Origin: Oscillospiraceae bacterium
GTDB taxonomy: Bacteria; Bacillota; Clostridia; Oscillospirales; UBA644
Length of the DNA: 58,912 bases
Reading direction: 5' to 3'
NCBI GenBank assembly: GCA_015067385.1
Contig: SVMP01000001.1
Location: 1 to 58,912 of the forward strand
Shown here: positions 32,208 to 40,062 of the stretch, in pieces
Layout: each line of letters starts with the position of its first letter
How positions within the stretch are numbered: position 1 is the stretch's first letter
Made by a program: the position numbers and the translations under genes
Notes under the pieces: generated by a model
The model's database searches: none
The model's input: only the letters and a program-made list of their open reading frames with translations
Told to the model about the DNA's origin: nothing

Positions 32208-33602
32208 TCATTTTAACACGTTGCCTTCCTCGGTGTCGTACATTATTTTTATATCTTCCTCAACGCCCGTATGCGCATTGATGTAAACATACACCGTGGC
32301 TTCTCCGTATATGTCCTTGCCCGAAAATTCGTAGCAGAGTTTTTCGTGTTCTTCAACACCGTTCGTCGAAATAAGGCAAAGTCGGCTGTTTTCGGGGGTT
32401 ATCGCCGTTACCTTTTTTGCCGCCGCCTCTTCTGTCAGAGAGGGGATGAGGGTTCGTTTGGCAGAGTGCGAAATTAAATATTTGCTTGCGTCAAGCCCGA
32501 TTATCTGTCCGTTATCGAGAGCTATCAATAATGAGATCTTGTCGGGATAGCAGTAAACGTTGTTTTTTACATAAACATAGTCCGCTTTCAGCACGTTCCC
32601 TTCCTCACTGTAAAAAACGCATTCCATGTTTGACATCTTTATTTTTGACAGAAATTCCGAGCCTTTTTTTATTGCTTCGTCAAATGTTAATTCGGCATCC
32701 GATATCTCTCTCATTTTTGAAAAGAAAAGAGGGTAGCCCTGCCTCATCGTCACGGCAATATATTTATCGTCTCCGTCAAAAGTTACGCATTTAATATCCC
32801 CGACCGTCAGATCTTCGCCCTGCGTCAATGCCGACGGCTGACAGTTCAGAATATACGCCGCACGGTTTTTCGCTTCTTCATCGGTTATCGGGTCTTTGTC
32901 CGCAAGAAAAACGCTTTTGGGGTTCGATAAATGGCTCGAATAAAGTCCGTCATAATTAAGTTCGGGAAAATCAAGCCCGTTTTCCATGTTAATTAACGGA
33001 TTTTCGCTGACAAACGTCTCTTCGCCGCCGTCAGTTGATGCTGTAACGTCAGATTGCCCATCCGTGTTCTGTCTGTCATCGAGTGAAATAAAGTCGAGAA
33101 GATCGTCATATTTCAGATTTTCGGAGTTTACTCTGTATTGAAGCTCCGTCATCTGCTGAGAAAGCGAGCGTGCCTGTTCGTAAAGTTTTTTAACAGTCTG
33201 CTTGTCCTCCTCGTCCTGCTCTCCGCCGTTCATCAACTCTTTTGCGAGCGAAAGAACGTATTCGCCCGACTGATTTAAAAATTTCGGTATCTGCTGAAGA
33301 TTTAATTCGTCTGTCGGCAGTTCTTCAAGGCTCGTTTTTGCTGCACCTGCACGTTTCCAGACAGATGCCGCAAGATTCATCGCCTGATACGGTGAAGATG
33401 CGTACATGCTCTTCTGCAGATCGTTGCTTATCCCGTCAAGCTCCTCCGCAAGCTCCGAAAAGCTTTGTTGATACGAATATGCCGCGATCTGCTTTATGCT
33501 CGACGTGCCGTTGTTCGCTTTAATGATCATTCCTGCCGCCACGATCACCGCCGCACCGAGAAAACACAGCATCACCGTCAATACACTTTTTTTTATATAC
33601 AT
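32208..33602 (-). CDS. ypeB: Germination protein YpeB
   Basis: 464 residues. One N-terminal membrane segment (LTVMLCFLGAAVIVAAGMII) is followed by a helical region (about 35-165) and two PepSY-like domains in the C-terminal half (ITDEEAKNRAAYIL, LTEEAAAKKVTAI, INAHTGVEEDI). This is the layout of YpeB, needed to localise and stabilise the cortex-lytic enzyme SleB in spores. Normally sleB is next to it, but here the neighbour is rubrerythrin. Its ribosome site (ggagg, 33608-33612 on the complementary strand) lies in the 3' arm of the upstream hairpin. Confidence 0.9.
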   Translation of the reverse strand: MYIKKSVLTVMLCFLGAAVIVAAGMIIKANNGTSSIKQIAAYSYQQSFSELAEELDGISNDLQKSMYASSPYQAMNLAASVWKRAGAAKTSLEELPTDELNLQQIPKFLNQSGEYVLSLAKELMNGGEQDEEDKQTVKKLYEQARSLSQQMTELQYRVNSENLKYDDLLDFISLDDRQNTDGQSDVTASTDGGEETFVSENPLINMENGLDFPELNYDGLYSSHLSNPKSVFLADKDPITDEEAKNRAAYILNCQPSALTQGEDLTVGDIKCVTFDGDDKYIAVTMRQGYPLFFSKMREISDAELTFDEAIKKGSEFLSKIKMSNMECVFYSEEGNVLKADYVYVKNNVYCYPDKISLLIALDNGQIIGLDASKYLISHSAKRTLIPSLTEEAAAKKVTAITPENSRLCLISTNGVEEHEKLCYEFSGKDIYGEATVYVYINAHTGVEEDIKIMYDTEEGNVLK

Positions 33603-33650
33603 AAAAACCTCCGATAAAAATCCTTTTTAAGATATTTTTACCGGAGGTCG
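33603..33650 (-). terminator. Hairpin that ends rubrerythrin and buries the ypeB ribosome site
   Basis: Minus-strand arms at 33634-33648 and 33607-33621 pair over 15 bases with one G-U wobble, followed by five T residues (33603-33607) and then the ypeB ATG. The 3' arm contains the cggagg site of ypeB. Confidence 0.8.
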
Positions 33651-33672
33651 TTTTATTTATTCATTTGTCAGA

Positions 33673-34209
33673 TCAATAATTTTCTGCTTTTACTTCGAAA
33701 TAAGCCTGGGGATGTTTGCAAACAGGGCAGAGGAGAGGTGCTTCATCGCCGGAATGGATATGACCGCAGTTAGCGCATTTCCAGAGAGTGGGAGCATCTT
33801 TCTTGAATACCTTGCCGTCCTGAATGTTTTTAAGAAGCTTGAGGTATCTTTCTTCATGTTCTTTTTCAACTCTTGCAACACCTTCAAACATGATCGCAAT
33901 ATCGTCAAAGCCTTCTTCTCTTGCTGTCTTTGCAAATTCAGCGTACATTTCGGTCCATTCGTAGTTTTCGCCTTCAGCCGCATTTATAAGATTCTTGTCG
34001 GTGGAAGCGATACCTCCGTGGAGAAGTTTGTACCAGAGCTTTGCGTGTTCTTTTTCATTGCCTGCCGTCTCTGCAAAAATGTTGGAGATCTGAACATATC
34101 CGTCCTTTTTTGCCTGAGATGAAAAGTACATATATTTTATGCTTGCCTGAGATTCGCCCGCGAAAGCGGCTTCAAGATTTTTTTCTGTCTGACTGCCTTT
34201 GAGTTCCAT
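33673..34209 (-). CDS. Rubrerythrin
   Basis: 178 residues from the ATG at 34209, preceded by ggagg. The N-terminal four-helix diiron domain has GESQASIKYMYFSSQA, NEKEHAKLW and VEKEHEERY, and the C-terminal rubredoxin-like domain has CANCGHIHSG and CPVCKHPQAYF. Rubrerythrin reduces hydrogen peroxide to water using rubredoxin-type electrons in anaerobes. It is downstream of the MutS-like pair, probably as a separate unit. Confidence 0.95.
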   Translation of the reverse strand: MELKGSQTEKNLEAAFAGESQASIKYMYFSSQAKKDGYVQISNIFAETAGNEKEHAKLWYKLLHGGIASTDKNLINAAEGENYEWTEMYAEFAKTAREEGFDDIAIMFEGVARVEKEHEERYLKLLKNIQDGKVFKKDAPTLWKCANCGHIHSGDEAPLLCPVCKHPQAYFEVKAENY

Positions 34210-34268
34210 AATTTTATCCTCCATGGTGTTAAATTGATTCTTTTCTATTTTTACCCGACAGCGGAAAA

Positions 34269-35795
34269 TTATTCTTCATCGGGAATAAATCTGTGAGTGC
34301 TTACACCGTCTTTTTCTTCTGCTTTTGCATAGTGTACGGTTCCTTCAAATCCGAGTTTTTCCTGAAGATCGGAAAGATGCTTCTTCATGTCGGGAAGATG
34401 AGTAACGGAGATTACTCTCGCCTTGTAAAGCGCCGCAATGGCTATAAATTCACTGAGCGCAATTGCCGCCTCGTCGAAAGATGTTGACTGATAAACTTCG
34501 TTGAAAAGAAGCATATCGTTCGGCTTGAGCGTATCGAGGAATCCCGAAACGGTCTCAACTTCTTCTTCAAAACGTCCCTGACCGATGTCAAGAGCCGTAA
34601 AGTATGCGTAAACGCCTGCAACGGGGGTGATTATTGCTTCTGTACACGGTACGGGCAACGCCGCCTGACCGAGAAGCTGGATTATGCCGACCGCACGTAA
34701 AAATACGGTCTTACCTGCATTGTTCTTACCTGTAATGATGTACGCCGCACAGTCTTTGTCGAATATAGCATCGTTCGGAACGAGAACATCGCCCGGACGT
34801 TCGTTTTTGTTTTTCTGAGCCTGCTTGAGCGAGAACCAGAGGTCGTAAATGTTTTTACATTCGAATCTGTTGCCTTCCGTGCAGAATTCGGGGGTACACA
34901 TCGGAAGACCGAGACGCTCGTATGTTCTTTCGAGAATAGCCGCAAAATCATAGAAATAGAATCCGTCACGGATCTTGTCAAACGGCTTTTTAAGCTGATA
35001 TGTTACAGACTGCATGTATGTTACAAGCTTTATCATGCTTCTTTCCGCAAGAGACTGAAGCTGTTGATCCGATTCAACGTCAAAACCGATGGAAATTACC
35101 ATCTTATCTTTGTCTTTCATCGGGGGAGATTTCTGTTCGTAGCTGTACGGATCAGACGAGAGCTTGAACATTTCGCAGTCGCACATTCTGACGTATTTAT
35201 CAAGCTTTGTTAAAATAACAAATGATGTGTTGAGGTTCAACGATTCTGCAAGCTCGGAAGCCATCGCTTTAAGCTCTTCAAATGCGGGGTTTTCAATCTG
35301 CGCTTTAACAAAGTCACGCATCTGGATCATAAACTGCGAACGTACATCTTTTTTGCTGAACGTTCTGTTGTACTGCTCATAGATCTCAAGGATCTTGAGA
35401 ATACAGTCAGCCAAAGTCTGAACGGTAAAGATGGACGATTCTCTGTCGGATGTCGTCGATCTGCCGCCTGTCGTTGTAATAACGGAAGCTGCGGATGTCT
35501 TAACGATCTTAAGAGCATCCTCAAGCTTGAGATTAAGCTTTTCTATAAGCTCAAATTCGTGAAGCAGAGAATTGTTTCTCTTGAAATCTTCGAGAATTTC
35601 TTTTCTCCAGATAAGATTTTCAATATCCTGTTCGGGATGGCTGAGGAGTGCGAAAACCTTTTTCTGAAGGATTATGTCTACCGTAACGCCGTTTACGACT
35701 TCGTCAAGAAGAAGGCTCTTCATGGACATTTCAAGCTGTTTTGACGATTCTGTTTTTGACGGGTTTTTGTAAAGAAGGTCAAATTCGGGATACAT
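34269..35795 (-). CDS. MutS-like ATPase B (core and ATPase domains only)
   Basis: 508 residues, far shorter than MutS (about 860) or MutS2 (about 780). It lacks the N-terminal mismatch-recognition and connector domains and any Smr tail. The helical core (about 40-330) leads into a MutS-type ATPase: TGKNNAGKT near residue 357, and a Walker B segment LLFNEVYQSTSFDE near 428, where the usual DE pair is NE. A late ISVTHLPDM gives the H-loop. The start overlaps the stop of MutS-like A by one base (TAATG). The two probably form a heterodimer; role in DNA metabolism is inferred. Confidence 0.87.
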   Translation of the reverse strand: MYPEFDLLYKNPSKTESSKQLEMSMKSLLLDEVVNGVTVDIILQKKVFALLSHPEQDIENLIWRKEILEDFKRNNSLLHEFELIEKLNLKLEDALKIVKTSAASVITTTGGRSTTSDRESSIFTVQTLADCILKILEIYEQYNRTFSKKDVRSQFMIQMRDFVKAQIENPAFEELKAMASELAESLNLNTSFVILTKLDKYVRMCDCEMFKLSSDPYSYEQKSPPMKDKDKMVISIGFDVESDQQLQSLAERSMIKLVTYMQSVTYQLKKPFDKIRDGFYFYDFAAILERTYERLGLPMCTPEFCTEGNRFECKNIYDLWFSLKQAQKNKNERPGDVLVPNDAIFDKDCAAYIITGKNNAGKTVFLRAVGIIQLLGQAALPVPCTEAIITPVAGVYAYFTALDIGQGRFEEEVETVSGFLDTLKPNDMLLFNEVYQSTSFDEAAIALSEFIAIAALYKARVISVTHLPDMKKHLSDLQEKLGFEGTVHYAKAEEKDGVSTHRFIPDEE

Positions 35796-37360
35796 TATTT
35801 GGTTTCCTCCTTCTTCTTTTTGAGACGTTCGAGCATTTGCTCAACAGTCATGTCATATTTGGAAAGTATATCTTTTGCGAACGAAGAGTTCTGAGTGCTG
35901 AGAGGTACGATCTTGTAAAGTCTCTTACCTGTCTTTTCATCGTTAAGCGCTGTAAGAACGCCTGCACTGTGCGGTCTTGTTTTCGTTTCTGTCGCATAGT
36001 CCTTCAAGCTGTGAAGATGTGTTACGAAAAGACCCGAAACATCGTGTTCGAGAACCTTGTCAACAAGCTCGACGGAAAGTTTGTATGCAATGTCTGCTTT
36101 TGTTGATGAATATGTTTCGTTGAAAAGCGCAAGGCTCTGTCCGTCGGTGATGTCTCTGAATATTCTTTCAACACGACCCTGCTCTTCGACAAGTCTACCG
36201 GAGTTGTCGTTATATTCTTCAACGGGGAAGTGTGTAAACATTCTCTTCATTATCTTTATCTTCGCTTTTCTTGCGGGAACATGACCGCATGCCTGGAAGA
36301 AGAGCTGACAGAGACCTACAGCGGAAAGGAATATCGTTTTACCGCCTGCGTTAGGTCCGGTAATGAAGAAGAAAGAGCTGTCGCCGTAAACATAGTCGTT
36401 GTAAATGACCTGATCGGGCGCCAATCCTCTTTTAACAAGGAAAAGGCTGTAGAAATCCGCAATATCGGTCTTTTCCGCAACCTCTGCTTTTATGCTTCGG
36501 AAGCCTTTCTGCGCGATCTCTCTGAAAATACGGGAGAAACCGATAACAGCGTCAAGCTTCTTAACGAGATCGAGCCATGCAGTGTCGAAAACATCCTTGT
36601 AGCTTTCATGGAAAGCATCGATGTTTTTGAATATATCATAGTAAAGATCGTAGAGCGCCTGGAAAACGGGTCTTGAAAATTCTCTCGGCTGATGGATTGC
36701 AGGTGCGTACGCTTCGCTTGTGTCAAGTCCGAGACGGCCTGTTATATCCGCAAGCTGTTTCATAAGAGAAACCTCTTCGGTCTTGGGAATAATGCTGTTT
36801 TCGATGTTCTGACCGCGTGAGAAATATCTGTTGAGTCTGATCTCACCGATGGTTTCAAGGCTTTCACGAAGACCGCCCATATCCTTGGTTATCTTGTTGA
36901 GCTCGGCTTTCTTTTCTGCGGAACATGTGTCTGTTAAGATCTTTACGGTAGCAGCCGAAAGTGTCTTTTTATCGATAGCTTCGGCGCCTTTCATGAATTT
37001 TTCGTATATCTCCGTAAATCTTTCAATAATAAGGAACGTTTTCATCGTAACCATTTCGGGAACGCTCTTGAACATCTTCAGCTCGTACAAAAGAGAAAGC
37101 TCCCAAAGGTCGTTTCTTAATTCGCAGAAAAGATCGAAAAGACAGTCGTTTTTCGTCATGTCTTCGATTATGTCCGCACGGTATGCGATTATTTCGGGAT
37201 CACTGCAAAATTGATTGATTATTTCAAGAGTGGCTTCTTCCTGTTCTTTGGACGAGAGGAAAGCGTTGAGCAACTCTTCAAGCTGCATATCAACCGTAAC
37301 GCAATAGTCAAGCGGCTTTGCATCCGGCTGAGCTTTTATCGGGTCGAAAAATAACTTCAT
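35795..37360 (-). CDS. MutS-like ATPase A (core and ATPase domains only)
   Basis: 521 residues, paralogous to the following gene with the same truncated layout. The P-loop is TGPNAGGKT near residue 340, and Walker B reads LALFNETYSSTKADI near 412, again with NE where canonical MutS has DE. The H-loop is LFVTHLHSL. The N-terminal part is helical and lacks mismatch-binding residues. A membrane protein gene ends 3 bases upstream (start side), so three genes form one unit. A function in recombination control or DNA structure handling is possible but not shown. Confidence 0.87.
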   Translation of the reverse strand: MKLFFDPIKAQPDAKPLDYCVTVDMQLEELLNAFLSSKEQEEATLEIINQFCSDPEIIAYRADIIEDMTKNDCLFDLFCELRNDLWELSLLYELKMFKSVPEMVTMKTFLIIERFTEIYEKFMKGAEAIDKKTLSAATVKILTDTCSAEKKAELNKITKDMGGLRESLETIGEIRLNRYFSRGQNIENSIIPKTEEVSLMKQLADITGRLGLDTSEAYAPAIHQPREFSRPVFQALYDLYYDIFKNIDAFHESYKDVFDTAWLDLVKKLDAVIGFSRIFREIAQKGFRSIKAEVAEKTDIADFYSLFLVKRGLAPDQVIYNDYVYGDSSFFFITGPNAGGKTIFLSAVGLCQLFFQACGHVPARKAKIKIMKRMFTHFPVEEYNDNSGRLVEEQGRVERIFRDITDGQSLALFNETYSSTKADIAYKLSVELVDKVLEHDVSGLFVTHLHSLKDYATETKTRPHSAGVLTALNDEKTGKRLYKIVPLSTQNSSFAKDILSKYDMTVEQMLERLKKKKEETK

Positions 37361-37363
37361 CGG

Positions 37364-38098
37364 TTAAAATCCTTTCTTCATCTCGACATAATGTTTTTTT
37401 CTCATCGCGCGACGTGCCGTTCTGAAAATTCGGCGGGCTTCTTTTCCTGAAACTGCGCATTTTTCAGGCTTCGATGGGAAGAAGTGGTTTGCTATTACTA
37501 TGCCGTAATGTATGGTGTCACCGTCGATAAGATCAATGTTGCTGACAGTTCTGACTTCTTTGAGAGAAGGATTGAACATCACGACGGGTACGCAGTCTAT
37601 CTGACTGTCTTTTAATGCGTAGTTGATCGACGCCGCATATTTAACAAGACCGACAGGTGGCTTTTTCTTTCTTTTATTGACTGTGAGCTTATGGAACGCC
37701 ATTGTTAACTGTCCGATAATACCTTCGTTTTCGGTCGGTGCGAGACCTCTGTGGTCAGAGACGTGCCATGTTGACGGCGAGGTGAACATAACGGTTGCTT
37801 TTACTTTTCTGTAGCTTTTGAGCTTGATTATGTAAAGTTTGTTACCTGAAAGAAGCATGTAGTCGGGTTTATGATTCCAAAAATGCGGAATGAAAAATCC
37901 GGGAAGTCCTACCTTTGCAAACTTGGCATTGCAGAAAACACACCGTACAAAAAGTATTGCTCTTACCACAATATATCTCAATAATGGAAAGATTATGAAG
38001 CATATCGCAGCAGTTATGATCGAAACAACGATTATGAAAACTATTGCCGCTTCAAAAAATGACATCGCCAACGGCATTGTGTGAACTTCGGGGGACAT
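37364..38098 (-). CDS. Membrane protein of the MutS-like operon, possible degenerate nuclease fold
   Basis: 244 residues. Two hydrophobic segments near residues 15-50 anchor it, and about 170 soluble residues follow. The segment KPDYMLLSGNKLYIIKLKSY has the spacing of a PD-(D/E)xK core (Asp, then hydrophobic strand, then K-x-K instead of E-x-K), which could be a NERD-like domain that lost its catalytic Glu; this is a weak suggestion. The tail is highly basic (RRIFRTARRAMRKKHY), fitting nucleic-acid or membrane contact. It leads the operon with the two MutS-like genes. Confidence 0.65.
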   Translation of the reverse strand: MSPEVHTMPLAMSFFEAAIVFIIVVSIITAAICFIIFPLLRYIVVRAILFVRCVFCNAKFAKVGLPGFFIPHFWNHKPDYMLLSGNKLYIIKLKSYRKVKATVMFTSPSTWHVSDHRGLAPTENEGIIGQLTMAFHKLTVNKRKKKPPVGLVKYAASINYALKDSQIDCVPVVMFNPSLKEVRTVSNIDLIDGDTIHYGIVIANHFFPSKPEKCAVSGKEARRIFRTARRAMRKKHYVEMKKGF

Positions 38099-38265
38099 TT
38101 TATTTTTGATCTCCGTTCTGAGTCTTTTTATTAATTATAGCATATCTTGGTTGATATTTCAAGAATTATTTTATGTTATTTATAACTAAAAAATCGTGTT
38201 TGCAATAACAGAAAAACACTATTCTGCACAAATATTGTAAAGTGAAGATATTTTAATGTTTTGCA

Positions 38266-38294
38266 TTGAAATTTTATTTGATTTATGTTATAAT
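38266..38294 (+). promoter_or_regulatory. Sigma-A promoter of the ABC-glycosidase operon
   Basis: TTGAAA (38266-38271), 17-base spacer, TATAAT (38289-38294). It lies within the longest reading frame of the first ABC gene and so rules out the start codons upstream of about 38300. Confidence 0.7.
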
Positions 38295-38349
38295 GTCTGC
38301 AACGATATATATTCGTATTTATAATGAACCGAAAGGCAGTCGTTTTGAT

Positions 38350-40062
38350 TTGATTAAACTACTTCGTTATCTGAAAAAACATTGGCTCGAAAGTATTTTC
38401 GGACCGCTGTTTAAGTTTCTTGAGGCATGCTTTGAATTAACAGTTCCTGTAATAATGGCTGATATGATCGATATTGGTATAAAAAATGCAGATAAAGAGT
38501 ATGTCCTTCGCTCCGGGGCAATAGTTGTCGGGCTCGGACTTCTGGGCTTCGTCTGCGCTCTGACCGCACAGTTCTTTGCCGCAAAAGCATCAATGGCTTT
38601 CGGAACCGCCCTGCGAAACGATCTTTATAAGCACATCTCCTCATTTTCCGCAACGGAGCTTGACCGATTCGGCACGTCCACTCTCATTACAAGGCTCGGT
38701 GCGGACGTTATTCAGACACAGTCGGGTGTAAATCTTGTCCTTCGTCTTCTTCTTCGCTCCCCGTTTATCGTTGTGGGTGCGGTTGCGGCTTCATTTATGA
38801 TAGACGTTAAGCTTTCGCTCATTTTCCTTGTCGCTGTTATCATTCTTTCTTTAACAGTCTGGCTTATTATGAGCAGGCTTCTCCCTCTCTATAAAAAAAC
38901 ACGCAAAAACCTCGACAGAATAACGGTTAAAACACGTGAAAACCTCACCGGTGCACGTGTCGTCCGTTCTTTTTCCGCAGGAGAGACCGAACGTTCGGAG
39001 TTTAACACTGCCGCCGAGGATCTTTACTCCTCACAGATAATCTCAGGCAAGATCTCGGCTCTTTTAAATCCGCTTTCTTTCTCCGTTATCAACCTTTCTG
39101 CCGCTGTGTTAATGTGGTTCGGAGCTCTTTCCGTCGATTCCAGTGCGATAACTCAAGGTCAGATCATCGCTCTTTTAAATTACATGACACAGATCCTCAT
39201 CGCTCTTCTCGCTCTCGCAAATCTTGTCGTCATGATAACAAAATCCACTGCGTCCGCTTCAAGAATAAACGAGATATTTGACGAACAGCCGTCTGTCGTT
39301 GAAGGCGAAAAAGAGCTTTGTTCCGTTGAGAACATCTGCTTTGAAAATGTTTCTTACAAATATCCCGGAGCTTCTGCGTACGCTGTTGACGGACTTTCGT
39401 TCAGCATCAAAAAGGGCATGACTGTGGGCATAGTCGGTGGTACAGGCTCAGGCAAATCAACGCTTGTTTCTTTGCTTCTCCGTCAGGTCGATGCGTCCGA
39501 AGGAAAGGTTCTTTTCAACGGTCAGCCTATCTCCGAATATACTTTCGCAAGTCTTCATTCCGCTGTTGCCGCTGTCCCTCAGAAACCCGCACTCTTTTCC
39601 GGAACAGTCAGACAAAATCTTTTATGGCGTAACGAAAACGCTTCCGACGAGGAGCTTTTTGCCGCTCTCGATATTGCTCAGGCGTCCGATTTTATCGCAG
39701 GAGATCTTGACCGACCTGTTGCCAAAGCAGGCTCGAATCTTTCCGGCGGTCAGCGTCAGCGTCTTACGATCGCCCGTGCGCTTGTCGGTCCTTCCGATGT
39801 CCTTGTTCTTGACGACAGCGCATCTGCTCTCGACTATGCGACCGATGCAAAATTACGTAAGGCTATAGCTTCCTTGCCCGATAACAAAACGGTCATCATC
39901 GTTTCTCAGCGTATTTTTGCGGTCAAAAAAGCAGACGTTATTCTCGTGCTCGACGAAGGTAAGATCGTCGGATCGGGAACCCACGATTCGTTGATGAGAA
40001 CCTGCCCTGTTTATGCAGAGATCTGCGCATCTCAGACCCAGGAGGCGCAAAATGAAAAATAA
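38350..40062 (+). CDS. ABC transporter half, permease plus ATPase, with degenerate catalytic site
   Basis: 570 residues from a TTG at 38350, the first plausible start after the promoter; it gives MIKLLRYLKKHWLE, the usual N-terminus of this family, with aaagg 13 bases upstream. Six membrane helices (to about 300) precede a nucleotide-binding domain: Walker A VGGTGSGKST, signature LSGGQRQRL, Walker B VLVLDDSASALD. The catalytic Glu is Asp and the switch His is Gln (VSQR), so this is the degenerate partner. It forms a heterodimer with the next gene, overlapping by 11 bases. Confidence 0.88.
   Translation: MIKLLRYLKKHWLESIFGPLFKFLEACFELTVPVIMADMIDIGIKNADKEYVLRSGAIVVGLGLLGFVCALTAQFFAAKASMAFGTALRNDLYKHISSFSATELDRFGTSTLITRLGADVIQTQSGVNLVLRLLLRSPFIVVGAVAASFMIDVKLSLIFLVAVIILSLTVWLIMSRLLPLYKKTRKNLDRITVKTRENLTGARVVRSFSAGETERSEFNTAAEDLYSSQIISGKISALLNPLSFSVINLSAAVLMWFGALSVDSSAITQGQIIALLNYMTQILIALLALANLVVMITKSTASASRINEIFDEQPSVVEGEKELCSVENICFENVSYKYPGASAYAVDGLSFSIKKGMTVGIVGGTGSGKSTLVSLLLRQVDASEGKVLFNGQPISEYTFASLHSAVAAVPQKPALFSGTVRQNLLWRNENASDEELFAALDIAQASDFIAGDLDRPVAKAGSNLSGGQRQRLTIARALVGPSDVLVLDDSASALDYATDAKLRKAIASLPDNKTVIIVSQRIFAVKKADVILVLDEGKIVGSGTHDSLMRTCPVYAEICASQTQEAQNEK

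Noticed and set aside
38266..38349. A longer N-terminus for the first ABC half
   Set aside because: The extra residues are encoded by the promoter itself and are not like any family N-terminus; the TTG at 38350 fits better.
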